Origin: Heligmosomoides polygyrus polygyrus
Lineage: Eukaryota > Nematoda > Chromadorea > Rhabditida > Heligmosomidae
DNA length: 64,000 nucleotides
Reading direction: 5' to 3'
Assembly (NCBI GenBank): GCA_947396885.1
Contig: OX377203.1
Location: 24,059,253 to 24,123,252, forward strand
Shown here piece by piece: positions 1-11,774 of this stretch (its first letter is position 1; every line of letters begins with the position of its first letter). Below the pieces are notes generated by a model, which did not search any database, was not told the origin of the DNA, and saw only the letters and a list, made by a program, of their open reading frames with translations. Made by a program: the position numbers and the translations under genes.

Positions 1-3000
1 GCGGGACGAGGGAACTCCAGCGGAGACATTCCATCGCATCGTACACTTGAAAACTCCCATTAATATCCGCTCTTGCATGGCGCAATACAACAGTGGTAGT
101 AGACAAACTAACCATTCGACTGCAGGCACAGCAAATTATCCATTTGATCTAGCATATCAATAGTCATTTCGAAAGCGTTGTCCAGATCGCTTTCGAGAGT
201 TTTGATTTGAGATTCAGTGAGCATGAGACCTCCCGGCATTACGGGGTACTGAAAAAAATCTCGAATAAAGCTGTCATAAAAAACCTAGAGAGCAAAGCCC
301 ACCTTTTTATGGAATTCTAGTCTTTCTGCAAGCAGCCTGCTATACGTTTCATTACAAATTCCATAACCTGATGTATTGAGATGCTTCCAGAATTGTCCTA
401 GCTGCTTTATCCGTGATATAAACCTGAAAATTGAGCTACAAGGTCCTGTGAGACTGGGCAAGCCTGTAAACGAGAGCATACCTGTGAGATTCTTCGGGTA
501 CTTTTCTATGGCCATCTCGAATCAGTTTATGCAGAAGATGGCAAAACTGAAAGGAAGAAAGAAAATAAACGAATACGGAACGGCACCGATGGGATGGCAC
601 CAAACTAGTTAGCTTCTTAAACTGTTGAACATACAGCTTTCGCAGCAGCGTCGTGGAATTTGTCTTAGTAGGGGGATGGGCGAAGCGTATTGAACACATG
701 CTGAGCGGTATACCCCGTATAGAAAAATGGAAAAGCCGTCCTCTCTTAGGGCAGTTCAATGTGTTGCCTTTGTGCAGTAGTTTACTTAGACAGAATTGGC
801 TCATTGCTTCCCTGCCACGTTGGCTTGGAATGATGAGACGATTTCGTCGTTCTCAAAGGCCTGGAAGAAGACGGAAACCTTAGGTCAAGCACTCACCTCG
901 ACAAAGACATGCGTCTGTAATTCAGCCAGTTTCAATGTTTCGCACGAAAATCGAAGGAATATCACTGGCGCAAGCCGAACTCACCGTTGTTCCAGCAGCA
1001 CTGAGAGGAAGCTCGTACACTATCACTACTAACTGAGACCGATCAAGTGGGAAATAGAGGTCTTAGCGACGACACAACGGGTGGACGGTGAAAGTGAAGC
1101 CGAGTAACAGGAATCGCCCTTTGGGTCTCAATTGTTCAGTGGTTATCGTATGGCCGAGCTTTCGCTCACCGCAGGTGGGACAACTGTGAGCTCTGTTGCC
1201 TTCAGTGAGATTCCCACTGTCACTGGTTGGAATCCATTGAAACTACATAATTTCGAAATGCAGGTCTTTTCAGAGATTGGTGCCTAATCTCAATTCTCGT
1301 TCTTTCGGATCGACGAAGCTATCGAACTGCCAAGTCGAAATAAAGTTGTTCCGCCGCATCAACAAGGGTAAGAGAAATATTAGGCCAATTTTGGTAATAT
1401 GTTCAGGTCTTTTGATAGTCAGAAATGGTTTATTTTGAAACGGCTTGGCTCCAGTCGACCAGGCAGCCTCGGGGAGGGCTACGGGAGCAGTGGCATTGTA
1501 TAAAGTTCAGCGATCGCTCTAGACTCGAAAACACTCGCGAATTTTAGATTTTAGAAGTATGTATTAAAGAAAATGTGCTACTGGAGCTAGAGCCACCGCA
1601 AATTACCCGAAAAAAAACTAGTAACTAGTTTGCTGTGTTTTTTACTCCTGTGCCAACCAGGTTGGTAGACGAACCTTATTATAGGCCTGACGTTTTGAGC
1701 GTCTCGTCGTCTTCAGAGGCACGACTTTCCATCACTGAGTGTAGCACTGTGAAATTTTTCTTCAGAGAAACGTGTGGTGAATATATTCTAGTACTATCAC
1801 GGCGTTAAAATCAGGTGCGGCTATTAGTCACGCCAAAGATCAAAGCATTGCTTTTTATTACCCGAGGACGTGTAGGAAATTGTGACAGCAAACAAAGGCT
1901 AAAATTGCTACAGTCCTGATCACCTAAGCAACTAAGGCATCATATTCGTCCTGGTCGGATACTTGGCCGAATGGGAAAAATCTATCCTAGTCGAAGGCTG
2001 AGGGCATCACTAGGAAGGCGAAACAAACGTAAACAGCCTAGCTTCACCCTATTAGGAAATTACACAAAGGACTTCTCGTAGAACAGTCTATAGTGTTGTC
2101 CTTGCAAACCAGTTTTCTCTCAGCTTTGTCGCCGTTCGCAAACAGCCGGAGAGTGAAGTTGTCCGCCCCCTACCACAAAAGGATAAATCCAACATACTTC
2201 CGGAGTCTACTGCTGCATTAGAGCGGGGAAAATACTCCTCACGTTCCTTAGCAGTTCCTTGTTCCTTCTTCCACCGACGTATGCGTAAAAGGATTATTCC
2301 TACACCTGGTAAAAAGTACCCATTTACAATGTATTTCTGCCGTAAGCACAGCGCTTAACCTTCGGCGTACATTTATGGTATATTCCTTCCACCTACTCAT
2401 TCAGGTGCACGTAGCGCAGTCTGATGAGGCGTCGTCCATCGCCTGCTTACTGAACTGATGTTCTTGGTTCGTGTCCACCCCTTGGAAACTAGGCCTTTCA
2501 TCACTCCGGAGTTGACAAATTGGTAGCTAACTTGTCTAGAAACGATAGAATACTGACTTGCCTATCGAGTGGCCACCGAAAGCTGCTGTGTATGCCTAAT
2601 ATCTATTCAAGCTGCCTCCAAGACGTAGGAGGCGTAGCGCACTAAATAAGGCAGGCAACTTCCTCGGTCTTTATTCCTTAAGAAGTGCTGCGATACCCAA
2701 GGGTGTGTCTTGCACTCTTCTCTTCGTGGAGTGATATCGTCCTGTAGAGACCGCTTTTTCACAAGATTTTTTCGCGAGATAAGCGTAATCCTCAAGAACT
2801 TCATCCGCGAAACAACCAGAAATAAGGTTTATTTGAGGAGTTCGGTAGAGCTTATGCTTGGCCTCTTCCCCAATCTTAACCGGAGCGCATCTGAAACGTA
2901 TTGGGTCGCTTCTTAGCTCCTATTGGCAACTCAGCAAGCCGAAGTTTAAATGTGTTTTTCCATTGAAAATGGCTGCACGCGACAGCCTGCGCTCCCTTCG

Positions 3001-4022
3001 ACTGTGCTACACGCACCATAAAAGTCGATGCCTTCCCAAAAGCTCCGACTTGGCCGTAAAAAGCTAAATTCCAGAGAATCCTTTCAAAAAAAGTACTGTT
3101 GTTCCTATTGCACATAGACATAAACCTGTCAGTGTCTCGAACAGAAGTGATGGCCCATTAATTCAGTGATAGCCGCGCATGATAAACATCTAAGGAACAA
3201 CCTGCTGGCATACGCTGTAGCTTCCTATAATAAGGATAAACGATAATGGACGGCGTTATTCAATCCCTTTTGGGATGCGCCTCGCATTGTACTTCTACGG
3301 ATATCGCGGAATATGTATTTGGTCACACAATGACTTGCGGTGGCCAGCCGATGAACAAGTCAGCGCTTCATCCTTCCCAGACAGGTCTGGTACAATTCAC
3401 CGACCCCGGAGGGATCGAAGGCTTGGTTGGCCTGGGCGGTAAATCCGAACCAGGAACTTGGTATTGGGTGCAGGCGACTGCTCTACGCGCGCCCTCAAGC
3501 TCCTTATACAATATTTAATCGTAATTACGGACAAGCTCAATGATATAGTGCTAGGAACTCAGCAGAGATAATCTCTCCTCGAACAGCGACTCACAGTTTC
3601 AAAGCCTTTCAAGCTGTGCCTGTTATTCCGGGTTTTACATGCCGATCTAAGCTGTAAATCTTTGAGACGAACAAGCAGCGATAATCAGCAGAAATGCAGT
3701 ACCTTCCATGTCATAACGGGATTCTTCTCCAGCTGGATTCTGTTGACAGCATTCCAAAACACTGCAGCCGACCTGTAGAGAGACACAATCGAAATAGATG
3801 ACAATCCATTATTGGTGTGAAGAGAACTATGAAACGGTGCTAACCTCTCCTGGTGAGTGCCGACGATAAGACGTCGGGAATGCTTGGGCTTGAGCGGCAC
3901 TTCATACTTGGTGAGGGCCTTATGAACTGCTTCGAGCTGAAAACTGGACATCAGAATACCGTTCAAGACTGCGCTTGCTTCTCTAAACCTACCTGTCCCT
4001 TCACGAATGCTTCACGGTCCAT
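1..4022 (-). CDS. hipr-1: HIP1/HIP1R/Sla2-type endocytic adaptor, N-terminal part (ANTH domain); continues off the left edge
   Basis: Adaptor that links clathrin, PI(4,5)P2 and actin at endocytic sites. Seven exons on the minus strand, read right to left: 3993-4022 (start codon at 4020-4022), 3845-3936, 3703-3772, 482-546, 303-423, 113-248 and <1-45. All joints keep phase (0,2,0,2,0,1). The conceptual protein starts MDREAFVKGQ, then QLEAVHKALTKYEVPLK, SRRLIVGTHQE, FWNAVNRIQLEKNPVMTWK, FCHLLHKLIRDGHRKVPEE, GQFWKHLNTSGYG and LLAERLEFHKK. This is the order of the AP180 N-terminal homology domain in HIP1R/Sla2 proteins. About 186 residues are visible; family members are usually around 900-1000, so the coiled coil and talin-like I/LWEQ parts lie outside. 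The 3.16-kb intron 547-3702 holds two SINE copies. Family call is confident from sequence; the symbol is by C. elegans analogy. Confidence 0.9.
650..2400. other. Intron sequence without a gene
   Basis: Left part of the 3.16-kb intron of the HIP1R homologue. No exon with paired splice sites was found. A short stretch near 1450-1560 resembles the non-LTR insertion at 45.7 kb, and 1685-1730 carries the degenerate ACGTTTTG/CGTCTTCAGAGG module seen elsewhere in the window. Confidence 0.5.
2404..2650 (+). mobile_element. tRNA-derived SINE copy
   Basis: Diverged plus-strand copy of the window's main SINE: A-box-like GTAGCGCAGTCTG at the left, GTTCTTGGTTCG region, then the conserved GACTTG and CAAGCTGCCTCC blocks. 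Lies in the large HIP1R intron. Confidence 0.6.
3230..3500 (-). mobile_element. tRNA-derived SINE copy
   Basis: Near full-length minus-strand copy. On the plus strand it shows the (GGATAA) tail end, the CCTTTTGGGATGCGCC block, CGATGAACAAGTCAGCGC and the GGCTTGGTTGGCCTGGGC core. Intronic in the HIP1R homologue. Confidence 0.8.
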
Positions 4023-4049
4023 GCAGACAAGTAGCTAGTTGTCGTGAAC

Positions 4050-5740
4050 CGGGCACACGAATGGATCTGAATCTAAGGACAAAAAGGCTTGGCGCAATCG
4101 CTAGAAAGAGGACGAAGACGGTACGACTTCGCCAAGACGTTCCACACACCTCCGTGGATGGCTTCCTCCAGCTCGCTCCGCTTCCTCTCACTGCCTGGGG
4201 GAATGGATCAGACTGTCGTCTAATTAGACGAGTGTCCTTCGCGAAGAAGCCAGAGCACCTCAAGCACAAGGGCCAACCTCCGGACCGGCTGATTCATCAG
4301 GTGTTCGGACACCGGATCGCTCCGCGACCTACCGCGGCGACCACGACCTGTCCCTTTAGACGTCGCCTGGAGCGCGAGACTGGATCGGAGCGCGTCGAGC
4401 GCGGCTCTATGCCGATTCGCACGCTTAAGTCCCGCGGGATAACGTCCCTTTTCCTAGTGTACTAAGAGCGAACAAGAGTAGATACGTCTTCAAGATTTGA
4501 TAAGACAAGCACTGGAGTGCGAAGCTGGTCCAGGGATTGAGTATGAGACTCGTGTCTTCCCGCTGAATATGTAAGCTGACTCGCCGTTAAACGTGTCGCC
4601 TCACCTGCGTCACCTGTCGTCTCGATGATCATCGAGTTGCTCAAACGGGCGCCAACAGCGTCTCCATCGTCCCTGTTGCGTGCCAGAATGACCCAATGAA
4701 TCCTCATTGCTCAGGGGACACCAAGGGCGTCACATCATTTGTTCAGGGTTTTCACCAAGAAGTCTGACCAACGCATTGGCGGGCATCCTGGTGTTCTCTT
4801 GACATCCCGCGGAATCCAGTCGGTGACGGCTCTCGTCCATTGGGTGTCTGCGAAGTGCATACGTGGCCGGCCCACCTAATTTTCGACGACTTGGCCCATG
4901 CGACAGCGTCTCTAATCTTCGGCCTCAATCTCATTGTTTAAACGTACTTTAAACAATGAATAGGGCTGAGTTTTAAGAGTTCTATTGTTCTGACGCTCCG
5001 CGAATTGCTTCTGGCGTCGCAGCAAAGTAAGGGGAGGAAACCCTAGGAATTGAGCAATTACACACCACCGTGCCTGACGTCGAATGTGGGAGTGACATAA
5101 CATAGTTGTGAAAGTTTGTCCGCCTCCCGATTTCGGACGAGTTGTTCTGCAATGAACGGCCGTTGCCGAACAAACCCCGCAGGATGATGACGCGAAATGC
5201 GCCGGTGCAATGTGCTGGCGCATATCAGGTGAGTCAAGCTTTGGGAATCAAACAAGGTGTCGTGACTCGCGTCCGACCTGTCCTTACTCGTCGCCTCGCC
5301 GGGCCAGTCAAGTCGATCGCCCTGGTCAAATGGGTCAAAGGTGTCGATCGACATGTCGCCGTAGTGGAACCTTCGAGAAGCCGGCAGAGACGCAGAGGGT
5401 GCGTGCCTTTGTCGTCTCTGACCGGCTTGGCCGCCAGTCCTGCTACTGCCGCTCCTGCTGAGCAGTGATCGACCCGGCCGCTCTCATTGACGGTCAAGCT
5501 TCAACATCGTCGTCGTCCCTCGCGGGTTGAGGGCTTGTGTCGCCTGCTCGATGGAACATGTCGTCGTCGCCTTCAAGATATTTCTCTCCGGTCGCTGTCA
5601 TCGTCGAATGTTGCCACAAGGTGTTGTGCGACGATGTTGATATGTACCATTTTTCGGTTAAGAAGAACAGTCGAAAAGAACCTCGAGCACCCTTCTTCGC
5701 ATTAGAAAGGTTGACAGATGCATAACTCGGATCAGTGCGT
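4050..5740. other. GC-rich repetitive block of unknown nature
   Basis: Unusually GC-rich for this window. The phrase CGACCTGTCC...CGTCGCCT occurs twice (about 4348 and 5273), suggesting that both flanks of the RTE fragment belong to one repeat family. Open frames exist on both strands, but none has supporting splice sites or a recognisable domain. Confidence 0.35.
4465..4935 (-). mobile_element. 3' fragment of an RTE-type non-LTR retrotransposon
   Basis: Minus-strand reading gives scraps of the conserved C-terminal tail (KIRDAVAWAKS, AVTDWIPRD-like, GRPPMRWSDFF-like, RDRDDGDAVGAR) found intact at 35.8-36.1 kb. Frameshifted and without the reverse-transcriptase core. Confidence 0.7.
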
Positions 5741-5959
5741 ATGGTCACAATATGTCATGGAAATTCGTCCGAAATCGTTTTTCACGTACACTTAGCGGGG
5801 AGTCTTAACATGCACGTTCTTATGAGGCCGGAAGTAGTTTTACGAAATACCAGAAGTCTTGAAAGAGATGGTGGAGAAGATCCTGCAGCATGACTCCCAG
5901 CATCTTTGTAGTAGAGCATCTAATTCCATAGTATCATGACAAAGGATGTTGTGCTTTTT

Positions 5960-6235
5960 GTTAAAAAAAGGGAAAACGGAATAGGGAAACTTGGAATATG
6001 GAATATTTGGAACAGCTCAAATGGATGTAGATCGGAATACGAAACACGGAAACGGAAATAAGACACCATTCCTGACTTAATTTCTCACAAATATATCCAA
6101 AATGGTGGCAATATCTACTTCGCTGGCAACGGATTCTACAAAAATCAGGTTCAATTCTTCCTCATCAAGTCAGGCCTAGAAAAGTGAAACACAAAACAAC
6201 GAACGGATAACCGTATTGTGACTTCACGACTCGAG
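5960..6235. repeat. Degenerate GGAAACGGAA-rich repeat
   Basis: Several iterations of GGAATA/GGAAAC/CGGAAACGG motifs near 5970-6065, and again at 6465-6510, flank the foldback-type repeat at 6235-6425. Such short subterminal iterations are typical of non-autonomous hAT elements, but no ends were located. Confidence 0.35.
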
Positions 6236-6425
6236 TGGTCGAGGAGAGGTCTAGAAAAATTCGCCCATACTTCGCGCAAATGGGTTATTTGGGTGTTCAT
6301 CGCGAATCTAACATCCGTTTTTGGTATCACAGTGGAGTACGGTAGGTATGGATGACTATGGTTGTTCAGGTCATGATAACCGATTTCGCGCAACCTTCCC
6401 CCCCCCCCTATTCAACCTCTCCTCG
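6235..6425 (+). repeat. Single-arm relative of the foldback repeat in the HSP60 intron
   Basis: GGTCGAGGAGAGGTC, GGGTTATTTGGG, AACATCCGTTTTTG, GGAGTACGGTAGG and TCATGATAACCGATTTCG occur in the same order as in the 52.66-53.18 kb foldback. It ends in a poly-C run, also like that copy. Confidence 0.7.
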
Positions 6426-6429
6426 ACCT

Positions 6430-6750
6430 AGAAGTAGAATTGTGCCAGATAACCGCAAGGCGGCCAGAAACCGGAACTCGAAACACGGAAACGGAGAACG
6501 GAGATTCCGCACATCATGCACTCTAGGGGATAGCAATGGCTGCCACACGTCGGTCGCAGCGTCGATGGTCTCTGCGAGGAAGAATGTGCTCCTACGCCTT
6601 CAGGAACAGCACCCCTTGGAACAACGCGACTACTATTCCCAAGCTGTGCATCTTTTCAGCGAATCTGCAGTCCCGCAGCAAAACCCGCAACTCGCGCAAC
6701 GATTTGCGACAGATGGTTGTCCTGTTGTAGAAGATTTCGCAGGAGTATAA
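6430..6750 (+). CDS. Candidate open frame, unidentified
   Basis: An open plus-strand frame reads MVSARKNVLLRLQEQHPLEQ followed by about 37 further residues to TAA at 6748-6750. It is glutamine-rich and helical in character. A polypyrimidine/acceptor (CATCTTTTCAG) sits inside the frame, so only the last 29 residues might be an exon. No family recognised; could equally be chance. Confidence 0.2.
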   Translation, partial: RSRIVPDNRKAARNRNSKHGNGERRFRTSCTLGDSNGCHTSVAASMVSARKNVLLRLQEQHPLEQRDYYSQAVHLFSESAVPQQNPQLAQRFATDGCPVVEDFAGV

Positions 6751-6819
6751 CTCCCGCTTTATTCAATACATTCGATGGTTAGCTCTATGTTCTGGTGCCC
6801 AACAGGCTTAGTGAAGCAC

Positions 6820-9800
6820 TCAAGCTGCTGAAACTATACAGACTAACCACACGAAGCGGAATGCATTTCGCACCCATAAAGCGGTGGATCAACATTCAAC
6901 TGTCGCTTCCTCTTTTCCATCATCACGTTCTGAAAAAGGAAGGGATATTTTGAAAGTCAACCCGTCTCAATCGCAAGGGAACAGATGGTTCCAAGACGTA
7001 GGGTAGCGTTTATCTTTCCATTCTTGGGATGTGCCATGCATTCTGCTTCTCAGTGCAATCTTGTAGCGACTTGAATGGCTCATACAATTAGAAATAGTTG
7101 TGATGAACAGCCGGGAGACAAGACAGTGTCTTTTCACTCCCAGTCAAGTCTGCTGGCAACTGGTCGACTCCAAGCGTTGGAAGACTGGTTTGGCCAAAGT
7201 TCTTGTTTTGATTACCTATACCCAATAACCGACGGGGTGCGTCGTAGTTGCAGTTGCACTCACAGCAGTCTCCTACACCCGATTCCAGCTTCTTGGTTCG
7301 GATTTTTCCCCCAAGCCAATCAAGCCTTCCATCGCTCCGTGATCTGTCAATTTGTGACAGACTGGTCTGGGAAAACACTGACTGGTCCAACCGTTGGCTA
7401 CCGCAAGTCATTACATTGGCCAAACACCTATTCAAACTGCCTCCAAGGCATCCCGTAGAAAGGGAGTGCGTGGCGGTTCCCAAAAGGGGTTGAGTCACGT
7501 CATCTTTTATCCTCCCTCCTCTGGGAACTGACGGATTCAGCTGTTACCGTATGCTGTCGTCCTTTCGGCTGTAGGAAGCATGACTATAGACCGGAGCCGG
7601 AGATATTTGTCTTCACCGTCCCAACGAGTCGACTGTTCTGGGTGCTGATGCTAATATGGGAACGGCTTTGAAAGAAATCGCGAGTTCGGCGATCAACTAA
7701 GAAAAGTCAGCTATAGTACCACCACTTGACCCGACGTTCCAACTACTTCACTGCAGAATCAATTGTCCGAGGAACCTAAACAATATGTGATGAAGTTGAC
7801 AGTAAAATGCCTCCCTGAGAAGAAGTCTGACCTGGAATGTTTGCGAAATTCCATAGTCGACCGACTGTTGCATCTATTGCTTCTAAACATTCGTTCAGTG
7901 GCCGGATTCACCAACGACTTAAAGTAATTTAACGGAGGAAATAGAGCCGAAATTCCTAATAACGCGACTTATCAACAATCGATATGGTGAAATGCTTCAT
8001 AGATAACCCCTGATAGGCCGGGCTATCGGGGATTTCGGCTGTACTTTTTCAGTTAAATTGCTGTAAGTCGATGATGAATCCGGCCCCTGGATACTCGCTC
8101 TGCGAATGCACTCGAGCTATTGTTCATGTCAGCAATGGCTTTTTCCCACGCTTCATCGATGGAAGCGTTTACGCCCTACCACCGGAGCACCCACCGAGGC
8201 TTCAACAAATTTAGGCGTTGCTCTTCATCGGGATCCAGTATCTTATTCAACTTAGGTTCTAAGGGCAGAGACTATTTTTATTTATTTACCTATTTATTTA
8301 TTTAAGACATATATTGTAATCTAGCGTGAAGAAACTGTAGGATGTTAAAAAATATCATCTAAACGGTACACAATCTGCAACACACCTAGATGTCTAGACA
8401 AAGCAAACAGGGTTAGCAAGCAATAGCTCTTCCACACGCTTGCACAGACATCCCCGATAGGCCATCGTATTTCCCAGGCAAAGAGTTAAATTCCTTAAGA
8501 ATTCTATGGGTCAGGAAAATCTACTTTGCTCTCGATTTTGCAATCGGTGCTCGAAGTTTATGTTTCCCTCAAACGGTTCTCGCCTGCGTTTCACCAAAAA
8601 AATTCTGCTGGGTTGATAGATAGCTTTCCGGAAGGTAATTTGTACATCATGACAAGATCCGAGATTTTTCTTGCATTCTTCAGGAAGGGAGAGCAAACTG
8701 GCTAGACCGTTGGTCTCCATTCGGTAACTGACTATAATCTACTGAGAGACACCTCATCAAAAGCTTTCTCGTAAAATTGCTTTGAACGCTCTCTAATAGG
8801 TCGAAGTCCCTCTTCTTGGTTGGATTAGATACGGTAGCACCGATTTCTTCAGTTAGTCTCACATGCGTTTTGTACGGATGTGTATAAGTATAGCCATTAT
8901 AGACGAGCTAGAAGAGCCAACGGACGAGCTACAGAGTAGGGTCAGGTTCAAATTAGTTCATCTGTGGTTTGAAGTTATTGTCCTGCAAGCCTCCTGCTTT
9001 GAATTCCTCACACATCCTTCTAGTTTTTGCACTTTGCACATATGATAACACTTCCACACAGCATCGTAGAGACGGGACCTGGTATTATCCGAACTTCTAT
9101 CCGACTTTCAAATTTCTTTAGGTAGAAGTTAGTTCTGTGCTCGGAGAAACAGCACCGGTGGCGTAGAGCGTTCCTATCCGGTTAGCAGGTGGTGCCGGTT
9201 CAAGTCCCGCCTGGCGCTAGTTTAGGTGGCAACAAAACATGGGAAGTTCATTATGCTTAATGTCACAGTAACTAGTCGGATTCGCCTAGCACTGAACCCA
9301 TGCACGATGATGTCGGACAACGCTGAACAGCGCTGCTTTGCCGCATCACGACTCTGGGCCATATCCTCCTGGAACAGCTTCATTTCCCGTCGTTTTGTGA
9401 TGACTAAATAGTGGATAATACAGCATCTTGGCTTAGTGCATCACAGCGACTTCACCACTTAACGCTACACTCTCGAGTAGCTGACAGCCTAGCGTACTGC
9501 CCCGAAGAGCTCCACACAATAGTGGGCAAGACCAGGATACAGCAGAGACCAGGGTACCAGCATAAAGAACGACGACAGTCTGACCCTGTGTCGTAAACCT
9601 TCATTTTTCCTAAACTTCGTAAATCGTCTCATTAAGTGGATTTTTGGTGCTTCTTCATGCCTTGTGGTCCTAAACTCCATCCAGTCGAGATCTTGTTCCT
9701 GAAAGCTTGGCAAAGTGCACTTGAATAGCTGCATACGTAGCCTTTATGTCGGTAATCAACTGTTCTGGAATGCGCCACACATTCTACATCTACCGTGCAA

Positions 9801-11629
9801 TCATAGGGCACCATATGGCCACATTATATTCTTGGCAAGAAAGCTACTGCCTAGAACCCTATGCAATTCACAGGATGCTTTAAGCCAAGACTTAGGGCTA
9901 TAGGCCATCGTGATTCGCATTTTTTCTTACCAAGGAAGGATCTCAGGCGTACCTCTAAGCGGAGAAAACGTATACCACTGCGACAATCTCCTCCCTTCAA
10001 AGTGTTGAAAATGTCTTTCATTTTACAAAGCACACGAACCCTCCGAGTTAAGGGTCCCGAAATTTCCCTACGGAATCGTCCTGTCGCATCATCTAAACAC
10101 CAAATATCCAGGAAAACTTTGAAAATAATGATTCACAGGCTCGGGGTCAGCTGTTCGAATTCTAGGCCTACGGCATTTTGCATATTTGCATATTCGGTGC
10201 AGAATAATTTCATTCAAAAGTTTTGGATGTAGTTTCAATATATGATTACACATTCATCCCACTTTCCAGTGTTCGGAACGAGATATTTTCAATCTTCCTA
10301 GTCTGTTATTTCATAAGAAGAGGAACGATCTGCTCATGATTTACAAAATGATCAGTGCGAATGTACGCTTAAGTCTCGACAAATTTTACACAACTTCCTG
10401 TTCAAATACGCATGGCTGCAGGTCCAAAATGAGTTTTCGTATGGCAAGGTTTCGACTACGAGCTTCCTTTTTTACCCATACGGCAGGTTCAGACTTTTTA
10501 TAATTTTCCAAAAATATGCTCTGCCAAATTCCATTTCACAACATAAAAAACTCTCATTGATAGGTACCTCAAAGGATGATTCATTGGGGTGGTGTTGCTT
10601 GTACTCTTCTATCACGCAGGCATATGTTTTGCTCTCCTCGTTGTGCTTATCTCGCACTGCGTTTTTGGATCGCTGATTGCAAATGGTTCTGTTTGCGTGG
10701 ACATCCACGTACAATAAATAAAAAATAAGTCTGCGATGTCTGGAAGGTGTTGCCCTGTGCGACTGTGCTCTTCCACAGTAAAGTTTCAGGCCCTAACTCG
10801 GTAGCTTCAAAGTCTTCGTGAAAACTGGTCCTCCTTTCTACTATGTGACTGGTGGAGACCCTCGCATTTGTTGTCATTTTGGCCGTTCACACATACTCCT
10901 GAGACCCTTCCCTGGTGATAGAAGATTATCCGTATGCCACGGGCCATACTCAAGGATATTTATAGCTCATCATATGGGCGACGTCCATCGATTAAGTCAG
11001 CTACAGTTGCTTGGCCTTACACCACGTGCTCGTGCAGACTCACCTCCTCTTTTCGCACAGGATGGATGCTGTCGCAAAGTGTCCCATCTGTCTTGATTTA
11101 CTGGTTGAGGTTCGTTTCTTTTCATTTCCGGTTGTGGATTAGGCAAATTGTAATCATACATCTAGAATTTGTTGAGTTAAGCCCTTTGTGGGTGTCTTAG
11201 CAACTCTTTTAATTCCTCTCCACGCATACTTTGTAATCGTTGCCCAATTCTCTTGACTTATTATATGTGAGAATACTACAACATAGACATAAGCCGCCTG
11301 TGTACAATGTGGGGTCATGTCTACTTCTCCCATCCTTATACCAAACTGCTAACTGATCACGTCGTTAACGTGAGGCGTTCTCAAAGTCCTTATATGTTTG
11401 GGCATAATCAGCACGTGTTTTGGGATGCGGAAATCACAACCAGGGCGAGCACCTTCCTTATCTTCACTGGTATCTCTGACGCCAGGAAACCACCATAAAA
11501 CTCCGCGTGATGAGGTCAAATTCACATAAGGTTTCGACACTAAACTCTCGAGAACGGACATCCTGCATTCTTTAAGATACTGAACTACCGTAGTCGCTGC
11601 AAATCTTCGTTGTTTGAGGCAGCTTCTCT
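6820..11629 (-). CDS. Unidentified multi-exon gene encoding a basic, helical protein; 5' end not found
   Basis: Minus-strand exons, right to left: 11589-11629, 11370-11475, 11044-11091, 10568-10672, 9599-9698, 9273-9403, 6848-6929 and 6820-6827 (stop TGA at 6820-6822). Each has recognisable splice sites and the phases chain without conflict (0>2, 2>0, 0>0, 0>0, 0>1, 1>0, 0>1). An AATAAA on the minus strand (6758-6763) follows the stop. Recognisable stretches: REAASNNEDLQRLR, CDFRIPKHVLIMPKHIRTL, DKHNEESKTYACVIEEYKQ, HLMRRFTKFRKNE, KLFQEDMAQSRDAAKQRCS and MMEKRKRQLNVDPPLYGCE. The visible part is about 200 residues, rich in Lys/Arg/Glu, with no signal peptide or membrane segment. I do not recognise the family. 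The three right-most exons are less certain than the others. Large introns contain SINE, LINE and TIR repeats. Confidence 0.6.
7010..7068 (-). mobile_element. SINE fragment
   Basis: Only the TTGGGATGTGCCATGCATTC block of the main SINE is present (minus orientation). Confidence 0.5.
7240..7515 (+). mobile_element. tRNA-derived SINE copy
   Basis: Plus-strand copy with CTTGGTTCGGATTT (B-box region), CCAATCAAGCCTTCC, GACTGGTCTGGGAA and the TTTTATCC tail. Lies in an intron of the unidentified minus gene. Confidence 0.75.
7899..8090. mobile_element. MITE with GGCCGGATTCATCAAC-type terminal inverted repeats
   Basis: Left end GGCCGGATTCACCAACGACT and the reverse complement of the right end match over about 32 positions. 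Same termini as the elements at 25923-26060 and 27717-27881, but with a different interior. Confidence 0.75.
8270..8870 (-). mobile_element. 3' fragment of a CR1/jockey-like LINE
   Basis: Minus-strand reading gives LTEEIGATVSNPTKKRDFDL and LLESVQSNFTRKLL. Two frames further on come SCHDVQITFRKAI and IFLVKRRREPFEG. This is the usual C-terminal end of CR1/jockey-type reverse transcriptases. A (TAAA)n tail in the same orientation lies at about 8275-8305, as expected for its 3' end. Frameshifted. Confidence 0.6.
9152..9218 (+). repeat. tRNA-like element (SINE head or tRNA pseudogene)
   Basis: GTGGCGTAGAGCG resembles an A box and CCGGTTCAAGTCCCGCC a B box; the 3' CTGGCGCT can pair with the 5' end. 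The anticodon arm does not fold as a normal seven-base loop. It is followed by a short GCAACAAAACAT tail shared with the copies at 57.3 and 63.4 kb. Confidence 0.6.
9890..10940. repeat. Inverted pair of a dispersed repeat
   Basis: The block at 9890-10060 (CTCAGGCGTACC... CCACTGCGACAATCTCC) recurs in inverse orientation at about 10800-10940, and both recur near 58.3-58.8 kb. They bracket exon 10568-10672 of the unidentified gene, so they are flanking repeats rather than one intact transposon. Confidence 0.45.
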
Positions 11630-11774
11630 CTGAAGAGTGCGTCCAGCTGGTGTTGCTAAAAGCTAGGGTCACTTGGCTAACGGTTCGGCACGAACTACCG
11701 GTCTTCACTCGCAACCCTCAGTTCGCCTGCATTTCACAAAACCTGAAGGGATGGAGCGCTTAGTTGGCTTAATA

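Noticed and set aside
4007..4465. 152-codon open frame on the plus strand
   Set aside because: Long only because the block is GC-rich; no splice sites, no domain, overlaps the antisense first exon of the HIP1R homologue and repeat-like sequence.
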